From Oculatella sp. LEGE 06141 (GTDB lineage: Bacteria; Cyanobacteriota; Cyanobacteriia; Elainellales; Elainellaceae): 64,000 bases of DNA. This document shows positions 18,116-28,014 of the stretch, piece after piece. Each line of letters begins with the position of its first letter. Position 1 is the first letter of the stretch. The translations under genes and the position numbers were made by a program. The notes beneath the pieces are model-generated. The model worked only from the letters and a program-made list of their open reading frames with translations, was not told the DNA's origin and did no database searches. Where the stretch lies: contig NZ_JADEWO010000008.1 of assembly GCF_015207605.1 (NCBI RefSeq), positions 104,258-168,257 of the forward strand, read 5' to 3'.

Positions 18116-18859
18116 CTAGTAAGTACCCATTCTCAATACGTAGCCAACACTTCGCACTGTATGAATTAATTGTTTTGCACCTTGTGCTTCTAGCTTGATT
18201 CGCAAATATCGAATATAGACCTCAATCACATTTGAAATGCCGGAAGCGTCGTGACTCCAGACATTAGCTAAAATCTGCTCACGGGTTAATACCTGTTGGG
18301 GATGTCGCATCAAATATTCCAGCAAATCGAACTCTTTAGCAGTCAGTTCAATCTCCCGATTGTTGTAGTGAACCTGTCGTGCTTTTTGATTGAGTACAAG
18401 CTGCTCAAATTGTAGAAGATGAGCTTCTTTCGTTCCTTGCCTTAAATGTGCTCGAACTCTGGCGGTCAGCTCTTCTACCGCAAAAGGTTTACTCAGGCAA
18501 TCATTCGCACCTGCATCTAAACCCATAATTCGTTCAAAAATTTGCCCTTCGTGGGTTAATACAATAATGGGTACATCATTGTAGGTTGAACGCAGACGAT
18601 GGCAAAACTCTACACACGAAACTCCGGAAAGCGCCCAACCCACAATAATTAAATGGGGGTTCGTTTGCCGAGCCGCTAGCAATCCACTAATGCCATCCTC
18701 TGCCAAGCTGACCTGATATCCTTCACAGCTCAATTCCTGCGCGATTAGCTGAGAAATCTGATTGTCATTTTCGACTAATAGAACATGTGATGTGACTGTT
18801 TTCATCACAACTTTGTTGGCACGATCTTTAGCACTAAATTGAGGAGTAGTTTGTAGCAT
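18116..18859 (-). CDS. OmpR/PhoB-type response regulator with a degenerate receiver
   Basis: The 247-residue protein has a receiver (about 25-140) and a Trans_reg_C winged helix (about 150-245, ELTAKEFDLLEYLMRHP and SNVIEVYIRYLR). The receiver keeps Thr102 (VLTHEG) and Lys124 (LSKPF), but the position that should be the phospho-acceptor Asp is Gly74 (HLIIVGWALSG where LIILDWMLPG is usual). The acidic pocket reads E30-N31 instead of E-D. It can hardly be phosphorylated in the normal way and is better viewed as a pseudo-receiver transcription factor. A shorter start at the internal ATG (residue 19) is possible. No kinase gene is adjacent on the same transcript; the DsbA-like gene lies upstream. 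Confidence 0.92.
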   Translation of the reverse strand: MLQTTPQFSAKDRANKVVMKTVTSHVLLVENDNQISQLIAQELSCEGYQVSLAEDGISGLLAARQTNPHLIIVGWALSGVSCVEFCHRLRSTYNDVPIIVLTHEGQIFERIMGLDAGANDCLSKPFAVEELTARVRAHLRQGTKEAHLLQFEQLVLNQKARQVHYNNREIELTAKEFDLLEYLMRHPQQVLTREQILANVWSHDASGISNVIEVYIRYLRIKLEAQGAKQLIHTVRSVGYVLRMGTY

Positions 18860-19001
18860 CTTGAAGCTCTGTTTAGAGTGCGTCTATGAACTGATTTCTG
18901 AATTAACCAGGGGCATATAGAGCCATAAAGCATCTGAGCAATGATGGAAATTTATCGTCCCTGACAATGAGAGACTTCTTCGGGGTAAATATCCAAGAGC
19001 T

Positions 19002-19562
19002 TTAATAAATGGCAGCATCAATAGCTGCCATTATTTGTTCCACAGTCCAGCGATCGCTATAGCGAATCCCATTAATGAACAGTGCTGGGGCAACTGTTAC
19101 TCCACTTTGGTATCCACTCTCGATATCTTGATTGATGCGACCAATGTGAGCTTGTGTCGATATAGCTTGCAGGAACTGAGAAATATCAAGTCCTAAACTA
19201 TCGGCATACTCTACAAGGAAGCCATTTTCCAGTGCTTGTTGATGCGTAAACAGTAGGTCATGCATTGCCCAAAATTGACCCTGTGAGGCGGCAGATTCTA
19301 CGACCTCCGCCGCCTTCCGCGCATGGGGATGGAGTGTATTCTCGATAAAATGACGGAATACGACACAAATCCAATTCTCCCCAGGAAAAACCGAAGCGAA
19401 ATGCTGTTGAATGACCTGAATTGATCGATGCAGTTCTCCGCACTGTGGACATTGGTAGTTCCCGTATTTCACAAGTACCACTGGAGCATCGAGCCTTCCC
19501 TGGTAGTGATCACGCTGTGAAGGTAAAACAAGAAGTTGGTTGGAATAGCTATCTTGGTTCAT
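19002..19562 (-). CDS. DsbA-like thioredoxin-fold protein
   Basis: The 186-residue protein carries a CPQC redox motif (Cys38, Cys41) after a beta strand (VVLVKYGNYQ) and a cis-Pro loop (VTVAPALFING), with the helical insert typical of DsbA/FrnE-like folds. There is no signal peptide, so it should act in the cytoplasm as a thiol oxidoreductase or bacillithiol/glutathione-type partner. ATG 19562 is used; a TTG at 19577 gives five extra residues. It is co-directional with the degenerate OmpR-type regulator 142 bases downstream. Whether redox state links the two is speculation. Confidence 0.88.
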   Translation of the reverse strand: MNQDSYSNQLLVLPSQRDHYQGRLDAPVVLVKYGNYQCPQCGELHRSIQVIQQHFASVFPGENWICVVFRHFIENTLHPHARKAAEVVESAASQGQFWAMHDLLFTHQQALENGFLVEYADSLGLDISQFLQAISTQAHIGRINQDIESGYQSGVTVAPALFINGIRYSDRWTVEQIMAAIDAAIY

Positions 19563-19880
19563 CGGATATTCTGACAAAAGAGTTTCTCATGGCATGAGTG
19601 CTGCCATGACTGATATTTATTTCCTCCTACAATCGTTGCGCCTTCTAATACATCCTGATCAAGGAGAAAAGAGGAAAAAGGATGAAAAGCAATTTGTCTT
19701 ATTTTTACTCTTGACCCTTTGTTCTTTCCAAAATATTGGAATTTCGCTCCTTCATTTCGATAGCTCTAGCTTACAGAGTTGACAATACTTTGTCGCCAAC
19801 TCAGCGTTGAGTCTTGAAAGGAACGAAAGGATGGGCACTATCTATCTCTGCGGCTAATCCGCAACCGAACTTAAGTTCAG
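19563..19880. other. Intergenic region with no recognised feature
   Basis: About 320 bases lie between the end of the NarL-type regulator and the start of the DsbA-like gene. The stretch is AT-rich and should hold the DsbA promoter. No gene, repeat or clear dyad was recognised; a 62-codon plus-strand frame at 19594 lacks coding character. Confidence 0.4.
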
Positions 19881-20510
19881 TCACAACTTAGCAAGCCCTC
19901 GTTTCAATGCTGTAACCACCGCCTGAGTGCGATCGCTCACGCCCAATTTGCTCAAGATGCGATTGATGTGGAATTTGACCGTACTTTCAGTAATGTTCAA
20001 AGCCACACCAATGTCATGATTGCTTAAACCATCGACCATGAGATGAATGACTTCTCGCTCGCGATCGCTCAACTCTGGGTTGTTCATGCGTTGCACCAGC
20101 TTGGCAGCAACTTCGGAAGGGATATATTGTTGCCCGCTATGAACGATATGGATGGCGTGGAGAAGCGCATCGGGTTCAGCATCCTTAAGTAGATAGCCTT
20201 TAGCACCCGCGCGTAAGGCACGATAAATATCTTCATCACCATCGTAAGTGGTGAGCACAATGATCCGAGCCTGGGCAAATTCAGCGCAAATGGCGATGGT
20301 CGCATCTACACCGCTCATGTGGGGCATACGTAAGTCCATTAAGGTGATATCGGGTTGTAGCTGTCGATAACAGGCGATCGCCTCCTGCCCGTTGCCCGCC
20401 TGTCCCATCACGGTCATATCTGGCTCATTTTCAATCATGGCAGCGAGTCCCTGCCGGACGATCGCGTGATCATCCACAAGTAAAACGCGAATGGTTGTGG
20501 ACTGGCTCAT
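19881..20510 (-). CDS. NarL/LuxR-type response regulator
   Basis: The 209-residue protein has an intact receiver: acidic pair D13/D14 in LLVDDH, phospho-acceptor D59 in ITLMDLRMP, Thr in VLTTYD and Lys in YLLKD. A LuxR/GerE helix-turn-helix follows (about 145-205, LSDREREVIHLMVDGLSNHD and ITESTVKFHINRIL). Its ATG overlaps the stop of the giant kinase upstream (ATGA, 20507-20510), so the two are translationally coupled. That kinase ends in a HisKA_3 transmitter, the type that pairs with NarL-type regulators, so the pair is very probably cognate. Target genes are unknown. Confidence 0.95.
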   Translation of the reverse strand: MSQSTTIRVLLVDDHAIVRQGLAAMIENEPDMTVMGQAGNGQEAIACYRQLQPDITLMDLRMPHMSGVDATIAICAEFAQARIIVLTTYDGDEDIYRALRAGAKGYLLKDAEPDALLHAIHIVHSGQQYIPSEVAAKLVQRMNNPELSDREREVIHLMVDGLSNHDIGVALNITESTVKFHINRILSKLGVSDRTQAVVTALKRGLAKL

Positions 20511-23500
20511 ACTGCTGCCTCCCGGTTCACCGTGACAAGCACTTCTGTTCCCTGCCCCAGTTGACTTTCAATTGAGAGCTGTGCCCCAATGTGCTCGGCT
20601 CGTTCAGTCATCCCCAGTAAGCCAAATCCCTGGCTGAGCGTGGTAGTGGTGACTTCAAACCCTTGTCCATTGTCTTTAATTCGTAAACAGCATAAGGTTG
20701 GCTCATAAACCAACTCCACTCGAATTTCGCTTGCATGAGCGTACTTGATTGCATTCGTAAAGGCTTCCTGTGCAATTCTCAGGAGATGATTCTCAGTTTC
20801 AGGCGGTAGCACATAGGGTATGCCAATAATGTCATAAATCAGGCGGGTTTCGGTTGAGGATGACATGGTGGCGATAAATTGCTCCAATGCCGTCCATAGG
20901 TCGCCATCTTCTAGTAATTGGGGACGCAGTGCCGCAACCGATCGTCGAGCCTCTGTTAGCCCACTACGAGCCAAATCTCGAACCGTATCAATATGGGTCT
21001 GCACGGCATCTGGATTGGTCGCGACTAAGCGAGAGACGGCTCCCATATGAACCAGAATTCCTGTGAATGCTTGCGCCAGCGTGTCGTGAATTTCTCGCGC
21101 CATGCGGTTGCGTTCCTCCAGAATGGAGGCTGCTTCGGCACGTTTTTGTTCTCGCAGTGCAGCGTTTCGCTGTTCGCTAATGTCGAACGTTACACCCAAC
21201 ATTCGCACAGGCTGTCCGGCTTCGTTATAGATCCCTCGACCTCGACTCACAAGCCAGTGAATACTCCCATCTGGGTAAATCACTCGATGTTCACCTTCAT
21301 AATCAGTACGAGTTTCCAGAGCGGTTTTAAGCGCTTGCTCAGCCCGATCGACATCTTCTGGATGAACCCGATCGCGCCACGCTCGATAGCTAACCTCAAC
21401 TTCACCAGGTTCTACCCCCAGCAGTCGAATGTTATTATCATCCCAATGCACGGTATTGTCTAAGATGTTCCAACTCCAACTGCCGATATAGGCGAAATTC
21501 AGTGTCAACCTACGTTGCTCTTCACTCTGGCGCAGGGCGTTTTCAACGTGTTGACGCTGTTCAATCTCTTGTGAAAGCCGCAACGTTCGCTCAGTCACTT
21601 GTTGTTCTAACGCTTGGTTGTAGTCGGCTAGCAGTTTCTCTGATTGCTTACGCTCGGTAATGTCTTGAAAGGCCACGATCGCATAAACCACCTTACCCTG
21701 TTCGTCAAAAACTGGAGTGCCCCACCCTTCAACGGGAATAATGGCGTTGTTTTGGTGAATATCTACATCGTCAACTCTGGTGCATTCGCCGCTCAACGCT
21801 CGGATAATTGGCAGTCTCTCACTCGGATAAATTTGATCGGTTCCCGTTACATAGAATTGATACACCTCTGAAAGTTGCTCCGATGTAGCGGCAGGATCAA
21901 CGCCTTTACCCATCAGCTCAATGCCCCGCTGATTGACATAGTAAGGGCGACCCACCGCGTCAATAATGCCAATGCCTACGGGAATCGCTTCGAGAAATTG
22001 AGTCATCTGACTTTCGCTAGCGCGGAGCCTGGAGTAGAGTTTGGTATTTTCGATCGCGATCGCTGCCTGCGTAGAGAGTAGATTTAGAACTTGGGTTCGA
22101 TCGGGTGTAAAGGCTCCAGCCGCTAATTGATTTTCTAGATACAACACGCCAACCAGCTTGTTCTGATTCAGCAGCGGCAAACAGAGCAGCGACTGAGTTT
22201 GATGATTCTGAATATAGGGATCATGGATGAAATGACCTTCACGCGTTGCGTCATTTAAGAGAACGATTTCATGGGTTCGGATCACATATTGAATGATTGA
22301 CTCAGGTAAACGATTCGTAATTGGAGCCGATTGCAGTACCTGGGTTGTGCGGACGCTTTCACCTTCAACCAGTTCACAAGCAGCGTCGATTCTCCATTCG
22401 CCTGCGTTCTCTAACAGCAAACATCCGGTTTGCGCCCCGGCATTCTCGATCAGGATCTGCATCAACGAACTGAGCAACTGCTCCAGTTCAATCTCGCTTG
22501 AAATGGCTTGAGCTGCTTTCATCACTGTTGCTAAATCGAAAGCAAACTGCGAGGTATTAGAGGTGGTTCCAGTGGTGGTGAGGATTGAAGGAGCGTTCAC
22601 ACCCGACGACTGAGCAAAGAACTGGGGATAGCGCGTTTCTAAATTCTTGACTTTTGCGGTTGCACCCCAGCGTTCGTAGCAATAATGAGCTTCTTTCATG
22701 TAGAGTTGAGCAATCTTGTCTCGACCTCGCCCTAGATAGAACTTGGCAGCCAATTCATAGGCTAACGCTTCTTCTTGGATATATGCGTTTTCTCTCGCCC
22801 CTTGAATCGCTTGCTCGTAGAACTCCTCTGCCTCAAGCAATTGACCTGAGACTCGTGCTTTTTCTGCTTCAACTAAATGATATTTATGTAAGTAATTCAT
22901 GGGTGCATAATGTGCCCATTGCTTCATCTTGTCCTGACTAACTGCAACTTTCTTGAGAATTTCCTCCTGCACCTGGGTACTGCTATCAAGATAGGTTGCG
23001 AGTCTTGCCAGAGAATCATAGAGATAGTACAAAGGCTGAAGGAAGGCACCTGTTAGTCGGATCAAATGAGTTTCTGCTAGGGCTGCATTTTTAACGGCTT
23101 GAGCATAGTCAGAAAAGAGGTAGCATAGGCAAAGTTTGTTGAAATGGACAGTAAAGATAGTACTTCCATCATTTGCTGCTTCATATTTTGGCAGTTCATT
23201 TTCCTCATTGTAGAATTCGCCAATGAGTTGAGTTGGGCTAGTCGAGCGTCCCATTAAGTTTACGACAACCTGCCGAAAGATTTGATTCCAAGTTAGTGCC
23301 GTTTTCTGTTTGATTTGATGGATGGCGTCGCCATAGATCGCCATATCGCGTTCAACCTCTGCGAGTTCCTTTCCATTGGCGTAGGATTGAAAACAGTGGG
23401 TATAAGCACAGTAGGCGGCAGACTCTAAATCTCCATTTTCTAGCCCAATGTGATAGCCTTCCAGTAATGGCTGCAATAATTCTCTAGCATGTTCTTTCCG

Positions 23501-26500
23501 ATGAATGATGAAGTTATTGACGCTCAGCAATGTTCTAGCCCTCAGTGTGTGGGTACGAGGCTGTGATAATAGCCGTAGAGCAAGCTGTCCAAATTGGTAG
23601 CCAGCCTCGATGTTTCCGATCGTTCCACAAAGGACTAACCCAAAGGTGGCGTAGGCAAAGGGAGATACAACAGCATTACCGTACTGAATGGATAAACTTA
23701 CTTGTTTCGTCACAAGCAGAGGCATTAAATTAGGAACCGTAACATAGGCAGCGATCGTAATGCTTGATAGGATTTTCATCGCCGCTAGCTTGTCCGGTTC
23801 AGTCATCTCTGGCAAATGGAGCAAGCTCTCAATCTCTTTGTCATGGAGGAGAGCAGTGATTGTATTTAGTTCAAGGTGAATATCGGATTGACTGGGCGTT
23901 TTTGGGAAATTGATTTCCAATTGTTGCAGAACTTGAAATGCCGTATTGATTGCTTTTAGGGGTTGGTTCTGTGCAACATCGGTTTGAATTTTGACTTCGT
24001 AGGTTTTCACGCTATCAAGAATCGTCTTAGCTTCTTGTAGAACGATCGCTACCCAGTATTCCACCTGCTCAAAATTGCCACACAGGTACGCGACTTCAAT
24101 TGTTTCTTGATATAACTCTAAGGTCAGGTCATAGTTTGTTTGCCAGCTAGAAGCGGTTAGCCATGCCCTGCCTGTAGCGAGATAGTCTTGTGCCGTACTG
24201 TAGGCGATCGCCCCTTTTGCTTTCTGCCCTGCCATCAAATTCAATTTAGCAATCTCATCTCGTTCTACTTGGTCAGTAACAAGCTCAATTCCATGATTGA
24301 AATGATCGACAGTTTCAAATAATCGATCCGATTGGCGCTCTGGTAACGTCTTTTCAAGCAATGTCTTTTCAAGCAATGTCCGACCAATTTGAAGATGAAC
24401 AATTTGCTTTTGCGACTCATCAATTAAGGCATAGGCCGCTTGCTGCACACGATCGTGCAAGAATTTGTACTCTTGAACCAACAAGTTCTCATCTAATTCA
24501 GAAACAGGCTGAATCAATTCCGCTTGAATCGCTGCTAGCAAATCTAGAGAAATCGCTTGAGGAGCCTGCTTACAAACGATCGCCAACGTCTCTAGATCAA
24601 ATTCTGCCCCAACACAGGCAGCTAAACGAAGTACCTGCTGAGTACCCGCTGGTAGTTTCTGCAACTTGAGCAGCAGCAGCTCCACCACATTATCAGTGAT
24701 GGTCCGAGCTTGGATCTGTTCCATGTTCCATTGCCAGCTTAAGCGGGTTGCATCAAAGGTCAATAGGTTTTCGCGATGCAGCATTCGCAAAAATTCGTTG
24801 ACAAAAAAAGGATTTCCCTTCGTTTTACGCAATACCAATTCAGCTAAGGAATGCACAGTGTCAGTGGTTTGATGCAGCGTTCCAGCGAGCAACTGGCTTA
24901 ATGGCTCTAGTGTTAAGGGTGCCAGATTGATTTCTTGAAGCACGGTTCCTTGTTTTCGCAATCGCTCCAACAGGACTGTCAATGGATGGGATGAACTCAC
25001 TTCATGATCGCGATAGGCTCCAATCAGAAACAGGGATTGGGTTTGCTCGTCAAGCATGATTAGCTCAACTAATCTGAGTGTGGCTGAATCTGCCCACTGT
25101 AAGTCATCAAGAAAGATCACGAGTGGATGCTCTGCTGAGCAGAATACTCGGATGAACTGCTGGAAGATGCGATTGAAGCGATTTTGAGCTTCCGTGGCTC
25201 CCACCTCTGGAACGGGTGACTGCTTGCCGATAATCAGTTCTACTTCAGGAACGACATCAATGATGAGCTGTCCGTTGTTGCCTAAGGCTGTGAGTAGGCG
25301 CGATCGCCATTGCTGCAATTGTTCTTCTGGTTCACCCAGCAGTTGTTGTAACAGTTTTTGTAGAGCATGGGCGATCGCGCTGTAGGGAGTATTGCGCTGA
25401 AACTGATCAAACTTACCAGAGATAAAGTAACCACGCTTTGCCGTGATGGGTTTGTAGAGTTCCTGTACCAGGGCTGACTTCCCAACTCCAGCGTAGCCAG
25501 AGACGAGCATGAGTTGACTATGGGTAAACGGGTGAATGGGTGGCTGGGCAGCTGAGGAAATGGTTTCTCCTGCCATCCCCCTCTCCCCCTCTCCCACTCC
25601 CGCTACGCTCTCAAATGCTGCCCACAAGGTTGCAATCTCTGCTTCCCGTCCATATAGTTTTTGGGGAATGTGAAACCGATCGGAAATATCATGCAGCGCG
25701 AGTGGGATGGTGTTGATTTGCCTGGTTGTGTTGAATTGTGCTGCCAAGTTTGCTAAATCTGCTTTGATGCCCCAGGCACTCTGGTAGCGATCTTCGACAT
25801 TCTTCGCCATCAGTTTCATGACAATGTCTGAAACGGGCTTGGGAATGGTTGCATTCAGTTCGTGTGGCGGCACAGGTTGTTTAGCAATATGACAGTGAAC
25901 TAATTCCAGGACATCGGTTGTTACAAACGGCAACTGTCCAGTCAGTAATTGGTAAAAGGTTACTCCAAGTGAATAGAAATCGGTGCGGTAATCGAGCAGC
26001 CGATTCATCCGCCCGGTTTGTTCTGGAGACAGGTAAGCAAGCGTACCCTCTAAAACATGTGGGCTTTTGAATGTGGGATTGGTGCGGTTAAATCGGGTGG
26101 CAATCCCAAAGTCAATGATTTTAACAACACCAGTCTCTAAATTGAGGACGATGTTTCCAGGATTAATATCTTTGTGAATGATAGTGGCGGCATGGATTTT
26201 GTTCAGAATGTCGGTGAGAGCGATCGCCAGCCGCAGAAATGTAGCTAAGGGCATGGGGCAGAAATCTGAGCGCTGGCGCATCCATCGTTCCATGGACTCT
26301 CCACCAAAGTCTTCTAAGAGAATAAAAAGCGTGCGCTGATAGTCTTGCTGACTATATGCCTTGACCACGCCTTCCAGCTTGAGGGAGCGGGTGATTTCAT
26401 ATTCCTGCCGATAGCGCGTTAGTTCCTGGGCAGAGGGATAATCTTGCTTGAGCAGTTTGACTACGATCGCCACCCCATCATCTCGAATGCCCCGATACAC

Positions 26501-26560
26501 CAGAGAATTAGAGCTTTCGTAAATTTTGCTTTGGATAGCAATCCCTGGCAAAGCAACCAT
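20507..26560 (-). CDS. Ser/Thr kinase-AAA-GAF-PAS-histidine kinase fusion
   Basis: This 2017-residue protein begins with a Hanks-type kinase (about 1-275; HKDINPGN near 130, IIDFG near 148). A large AAA/STAND-like ATPase follows (Walker A GYAGVGKS near 353, Walker B VIFLDDLQWAD near 480), then a long helical, TPR-like region (about 750-1330), GAF (about 1357-1510), two PAS/PAC domains (about 1515-1640 and 1683-1793), HisKA_3 with REIHDTLAQAF (His near 1820) and HATPase_c (about 1925-2010). Such fusions occur in filamentous cyanobacteria and myxobacteria. Purine-rich coding DNA encodes a linker near residue 320. The overlapping NarL-type regulator is the likely phosphorylation partner. No membrane segment is visible. 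Confidence 0.95.
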   Translation of the reverse strand: MVALPGIAIQSKIYESSNSLVYRGIRDDGVAIVVKLLKQDYPSAQELTRYRQEYEITRSLKLEGVVKAYSQQDYQRTLFILLEDFGGESMERWMRQRSDFCPMPLATFLRLAIALTDILNKIHAATIIHKDINPGNIVLNLETGVVKIIDFGIATRFNRTNPTFKSPHVLEGTLAYLSPEQTGRMNRLLDYRTDFYSLGVTFYQLLTGQLPFVTTDVLELVHCHIAKQPVPPHELNATIPKPVSDIVMKLMAKNVEDRYQSAWGIKADLANLAAQFNTTRQINTIPLALHDISDRFHIPQKLYGREAEIATLWAAFESVAGVGEGERGMAGETISSAAQPPIHPFTHSQLMLVSGYAGVGKSALVQELYKPITAKRGYFISGKFDQFQRNTPYSAIAHALQKLLQQLLGEPEEQLQQWRSRLLTALGNNGQLIIDVVPEVELIIGKQSPVPEVGATEAQNRFNRIFQQFIRVFCSAEHPLVIFLDDLQWADSATLRLVELIMLDEQTQSLFLIGAYRDHEVSSSHPLTVLLERLRKQGTVLQEINLAPLTLEPLSQLLAGTLHQTTDTVHSLAELVLRKTKGNPFFVNEFLRMLHRENLLTFDATRLSWQWNMEQIQARTITDNVVELLLLKLQKLPAGTQQVLRLAACVGAEFDLETLAIVCKQAPQAISLDLLAAIQAELIQPVSELDENLLVQEYKFLHDRVQQAAYALIDESQKQIVHLQIGRTLLEKTLLEKTLPERQSDRLFETVDHFNHGIELVTDQVERDEIAKLNLMAGQKAKGAIAYSTAQDYLATGRAWLTASSWQTNYDLTLELYQETIEVAYLCGNFEQVEYWVAIVLQEAKTILDSVKTYEVKIQTDVAQNQPLKAINTAFQVLQQLEINFPKTPSQSDIHLELNTITALLHDKEIESLLHLPEMTEPDKLAAMKILSSITIAAYVTVPNLMPLLVTKQVSLSIQYGNAVVSPFAYATFGLVLCGTIGNIEAGYQFGQLALRLLSQPRTHTLRARTLLSVNNFIIHRKEHARELLQPLLEGYHIGLENGDLESAAYCAYTHCFQSYANGKELAEVERDMAIYGDAIHQIKQKTALTWNQIFRQVVVNLMGRSTSPTQLIGEFYNEENELPKYEAANDGSTIFTVHFNKLCLCYLFSDYAQAVKNAALAETHLIRLTGAFLQPLYYLYDSLARLATYLDSSTQVQEEILKKVAVSQDKMKQWAHYAPMNYLHKYHLVEAEKARVSGQLLEAEEFYEQAIQGARENAYIQEEALAYELAAKFYLGRGRDKIAQLYMKEAHYCYERWGATAKVKNLETRYPQFFAQSSGVNAPSILTTTGTTSNTSQFAFDLATVMKAAQAISSEIELEQLLSSLMQILIENAGAQTGCLLLENAGEWRIDAACELVEGESVRTTQVLQSAPITNRLPESIIQYVIRTHEIVLLNDATREGHFIHDPYIQNHQTQSLLCLPLLNQNKLVGVLYLENQLAAGAFTPDRTQVLNLLSTQAAIAIENTKLYSRLRASESQMTQFLEAIPVGIGIIDAVGRPYYVNQRGIELMGKGVDPAATSEQLSEVYQFYVTGTDQIYPSERLPIIRALSGECTRVDDVDIHQNNAIIPVEGWGTPVFDEQGKVVYAIVAFQDITERKQSEKLLADYNQALEQQVTERTLRLSQEIEQRQHVENALRQSEEQRRLTLNFAYIGSWSWNILDNTVHWDDNNIRLLGVEPGEVEVSYRAWRDRVHPEDVDRAEQALKTALETRTDYEGEHRVIYPDGSIHWLVSRGRGIYNEAGQPVRMLGVTFDISEQRNAALREQKRAEAASILEERNRMAREIHDTLAQAFTGILVHMGAVSRLVATNPDAVQTHIDTVRDLARSGLTEARRSVAALRPQLLEDGDLWTALEQFIATMSSSTETRLIYDIIGIPYVLPPETENHLLRIAQEAFTNAIKYAHASEIRVELVYEPTLCCLRIKDNGQGFEVTTTTLSQGFGLLGMTERAEHIGAQLSIESQLGQGTEVLVTVNREAAV

Positions 26561-27041
26561 GCAGCTTTTTTAGAGGAGGACGAGGGTATACCTCAAACTA
26601 TAAAAGACTCATCACAATTTTTGGCGATCATACCCATCCAAAATACATCCTTTCCATTTTTAATCTCAGCATTGCATGTAGAAAGTATTACAGTGCAAGT
26701 TGGACCGGTCAGGCTCGATCGCCCCTCCTCCTCATCCTCCGTATTGACTCTGCCAGACAAATCCCGTACCGTGATGAGCTACTATTCTTTGGGGGTTTTA
26801 AAACAGACCCTAGTTTTTCTCTCAAGAAGGTGACACGCACCCGGATTAAAGAGGGGTAAATCAAACTTATTAGACAACCTTAAAAACAGGAGATTTTTGT
26901 CGTTGGTTATGGCTTACAGCTTCGCTTCAATTATCCCTTCAAGGGCATCACAAAACAAGGGCGATGTATCACACCGCCCCTACAATCGCCCCTACAGTTA
27001 ATGAACCGGAGCAGGAAGCCGATCTGCTGGTGAGAATGACG
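26561..27041. other. Intergenic region upstream of the kinase fusion
   Basis: These 480 bases separate the start of the giant kinase (minus) and the end of the PNPOx-like gene (minus). They hold the kinase promoter, short GC-rich words CGCCCCTACA repeated at about 26973 and 26987, and no convincing gene. A plus-strand frame at 26444-26833 mostly overlaps the kinase start and is not considered real. Confidence 0.4.
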
Positions 27042-27758
27042 CTAGGCGATCGCATCACCGTATGGACGGGCATAGTGTTGAACGTAGCTCGGTGTTGCAA
27101 TAGTGGGGGGTAGCTGTGGATCGGCGATCGCCTCTCCTGCCTTGAGATGCAGCGGCAAAACGCCTGCCCACACTGGCAAAGAATAATCATCCTCATCATC
27201 CACGGGTGGCCCCATTCGCACTTTGGCAGACGCTTCAGTAAGCGGCAGCGACAGTACCAGGGTTCCAGCCAACTCCTGCCGATTGGGATGCCGAACCTCA
27301 TCCCAGCGCTGCGGCACAACCTGTTCAGTGAAGGCGCGCAACGCTTCCAGTTTTTGCTCTGGGTTCTGAACCGTGGTTGCGGTGCCAAATACCACGACTG
27401 AGCGGTAATTCATTGAATGATGAAAGGCAGAACGAGCCAGAACTAAGCCATCGAGCAGCGTTACAGTGACGCAAACATCAATGCCCTTTTGCAGCGATCG
27501 CAACATGCGGCTGGCGGGGGAACCGTGAATATAAAGGCGATCGGCAACTCTGCCATAGGCCGTTGGGATCACAAACGGCTGGTTTTCAATGGCAAATCCC
27601 ACATGGCACACCAACCCTTCATCCAGAATTTGATAAATCAAGTCCCGTTCATAATGTCCGCGTTGGGCAACTCGCTTAACCTGCGTCCGGGGTGTTATTG
27701 GGAGTTGATCTGGATTCTCATCAAGGCTGGTGCTGTTTGTTTCTGGTTGCAGGGTCAT
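27042..27758 (-). CDS. FMN-binding pyridoxamine 5'-phosphate oxidase-like protein
   Basis: The product (238 residues from ATG 27758; an upstream ATG at 27833 would add 25 residues without family resemblance) has the split-barrel pattern of the Pyridox_ox_2 group: RGHYERDLIYQILDEGLVCHVGF, PFVIPTAYGR, LYIHGSPASR, VCVTVTLLDGLVLARSAFHHS and YRSVVVFG. These are flavin-nucleotide-binding proteins, often of unknown substrate. It is divergent from a MocR/PdxR-type regulator, a common arrangement in which the regulator senses a PLP-related or amino compound. The short shared promoter region holds a dyad (27943-27993). Confidence 0.9.
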   Translation of the reverse strand: MTLQPETNSTSLDENPDQLPITPRTQVKRVAQRGHYERDLIYQILDEGLVCHVGFAIENQPFVIPTAYGRVADRLYIHGSPASRMLRSLQKGIDVCVTVTLLDGLVLARSAFHHSMNYRSVVVFGTATTVQNPEQKLEALRAFTEQVVPQRWDEVRHPNRQELAGTLVLSLPLTEASAKVRMGPPVDDEDDYSLPVWAGVLPLHLKAGEAIADPQLPPTIATPSYVQHYARPYGDAIA

Positions 27759-27942
27759 AGGGCAAAACAGAGTGGAGTGGAGTGGATAATATATGCTGCG
27801 AAGCTCGGTCGATTTAATTGATTTCAACGTCATTGGTGGGTTAAGTCAAGCTGCATTTCATTGCTTTCTAAAAAGCCAAGCTTTGAGGGAAATACGCTCG
27901 TTTAATACGTTTAAAACAACCTCTAAAGTTAGACTATTAACT

Positions 27943-27993
27943 AAACTGGACTTGCACAATAGCCAATTTTGATGCATTTAACCAGTCCACTTT
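27943..27993. promoter_or_regulatory. Possible MocR/PdxR operator dyad
   Basis: AAACTGGACT (27943-27952) and AGTCCACTTT (27984-27993) form an inverted pair in the divergent promoter region. The second half-site read on the minus strand is AAAGTGGACT, which resembles the binding words described for PdxR-type MocR regulators. A weaker relative, AAAGTTAGACTA, lies at about 27925. Function is inferred from position and resemblance. Confidence 0.4.
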
Positions 27994-28014
27994 GGTACAA
28001 GGCAGCCACAACGT

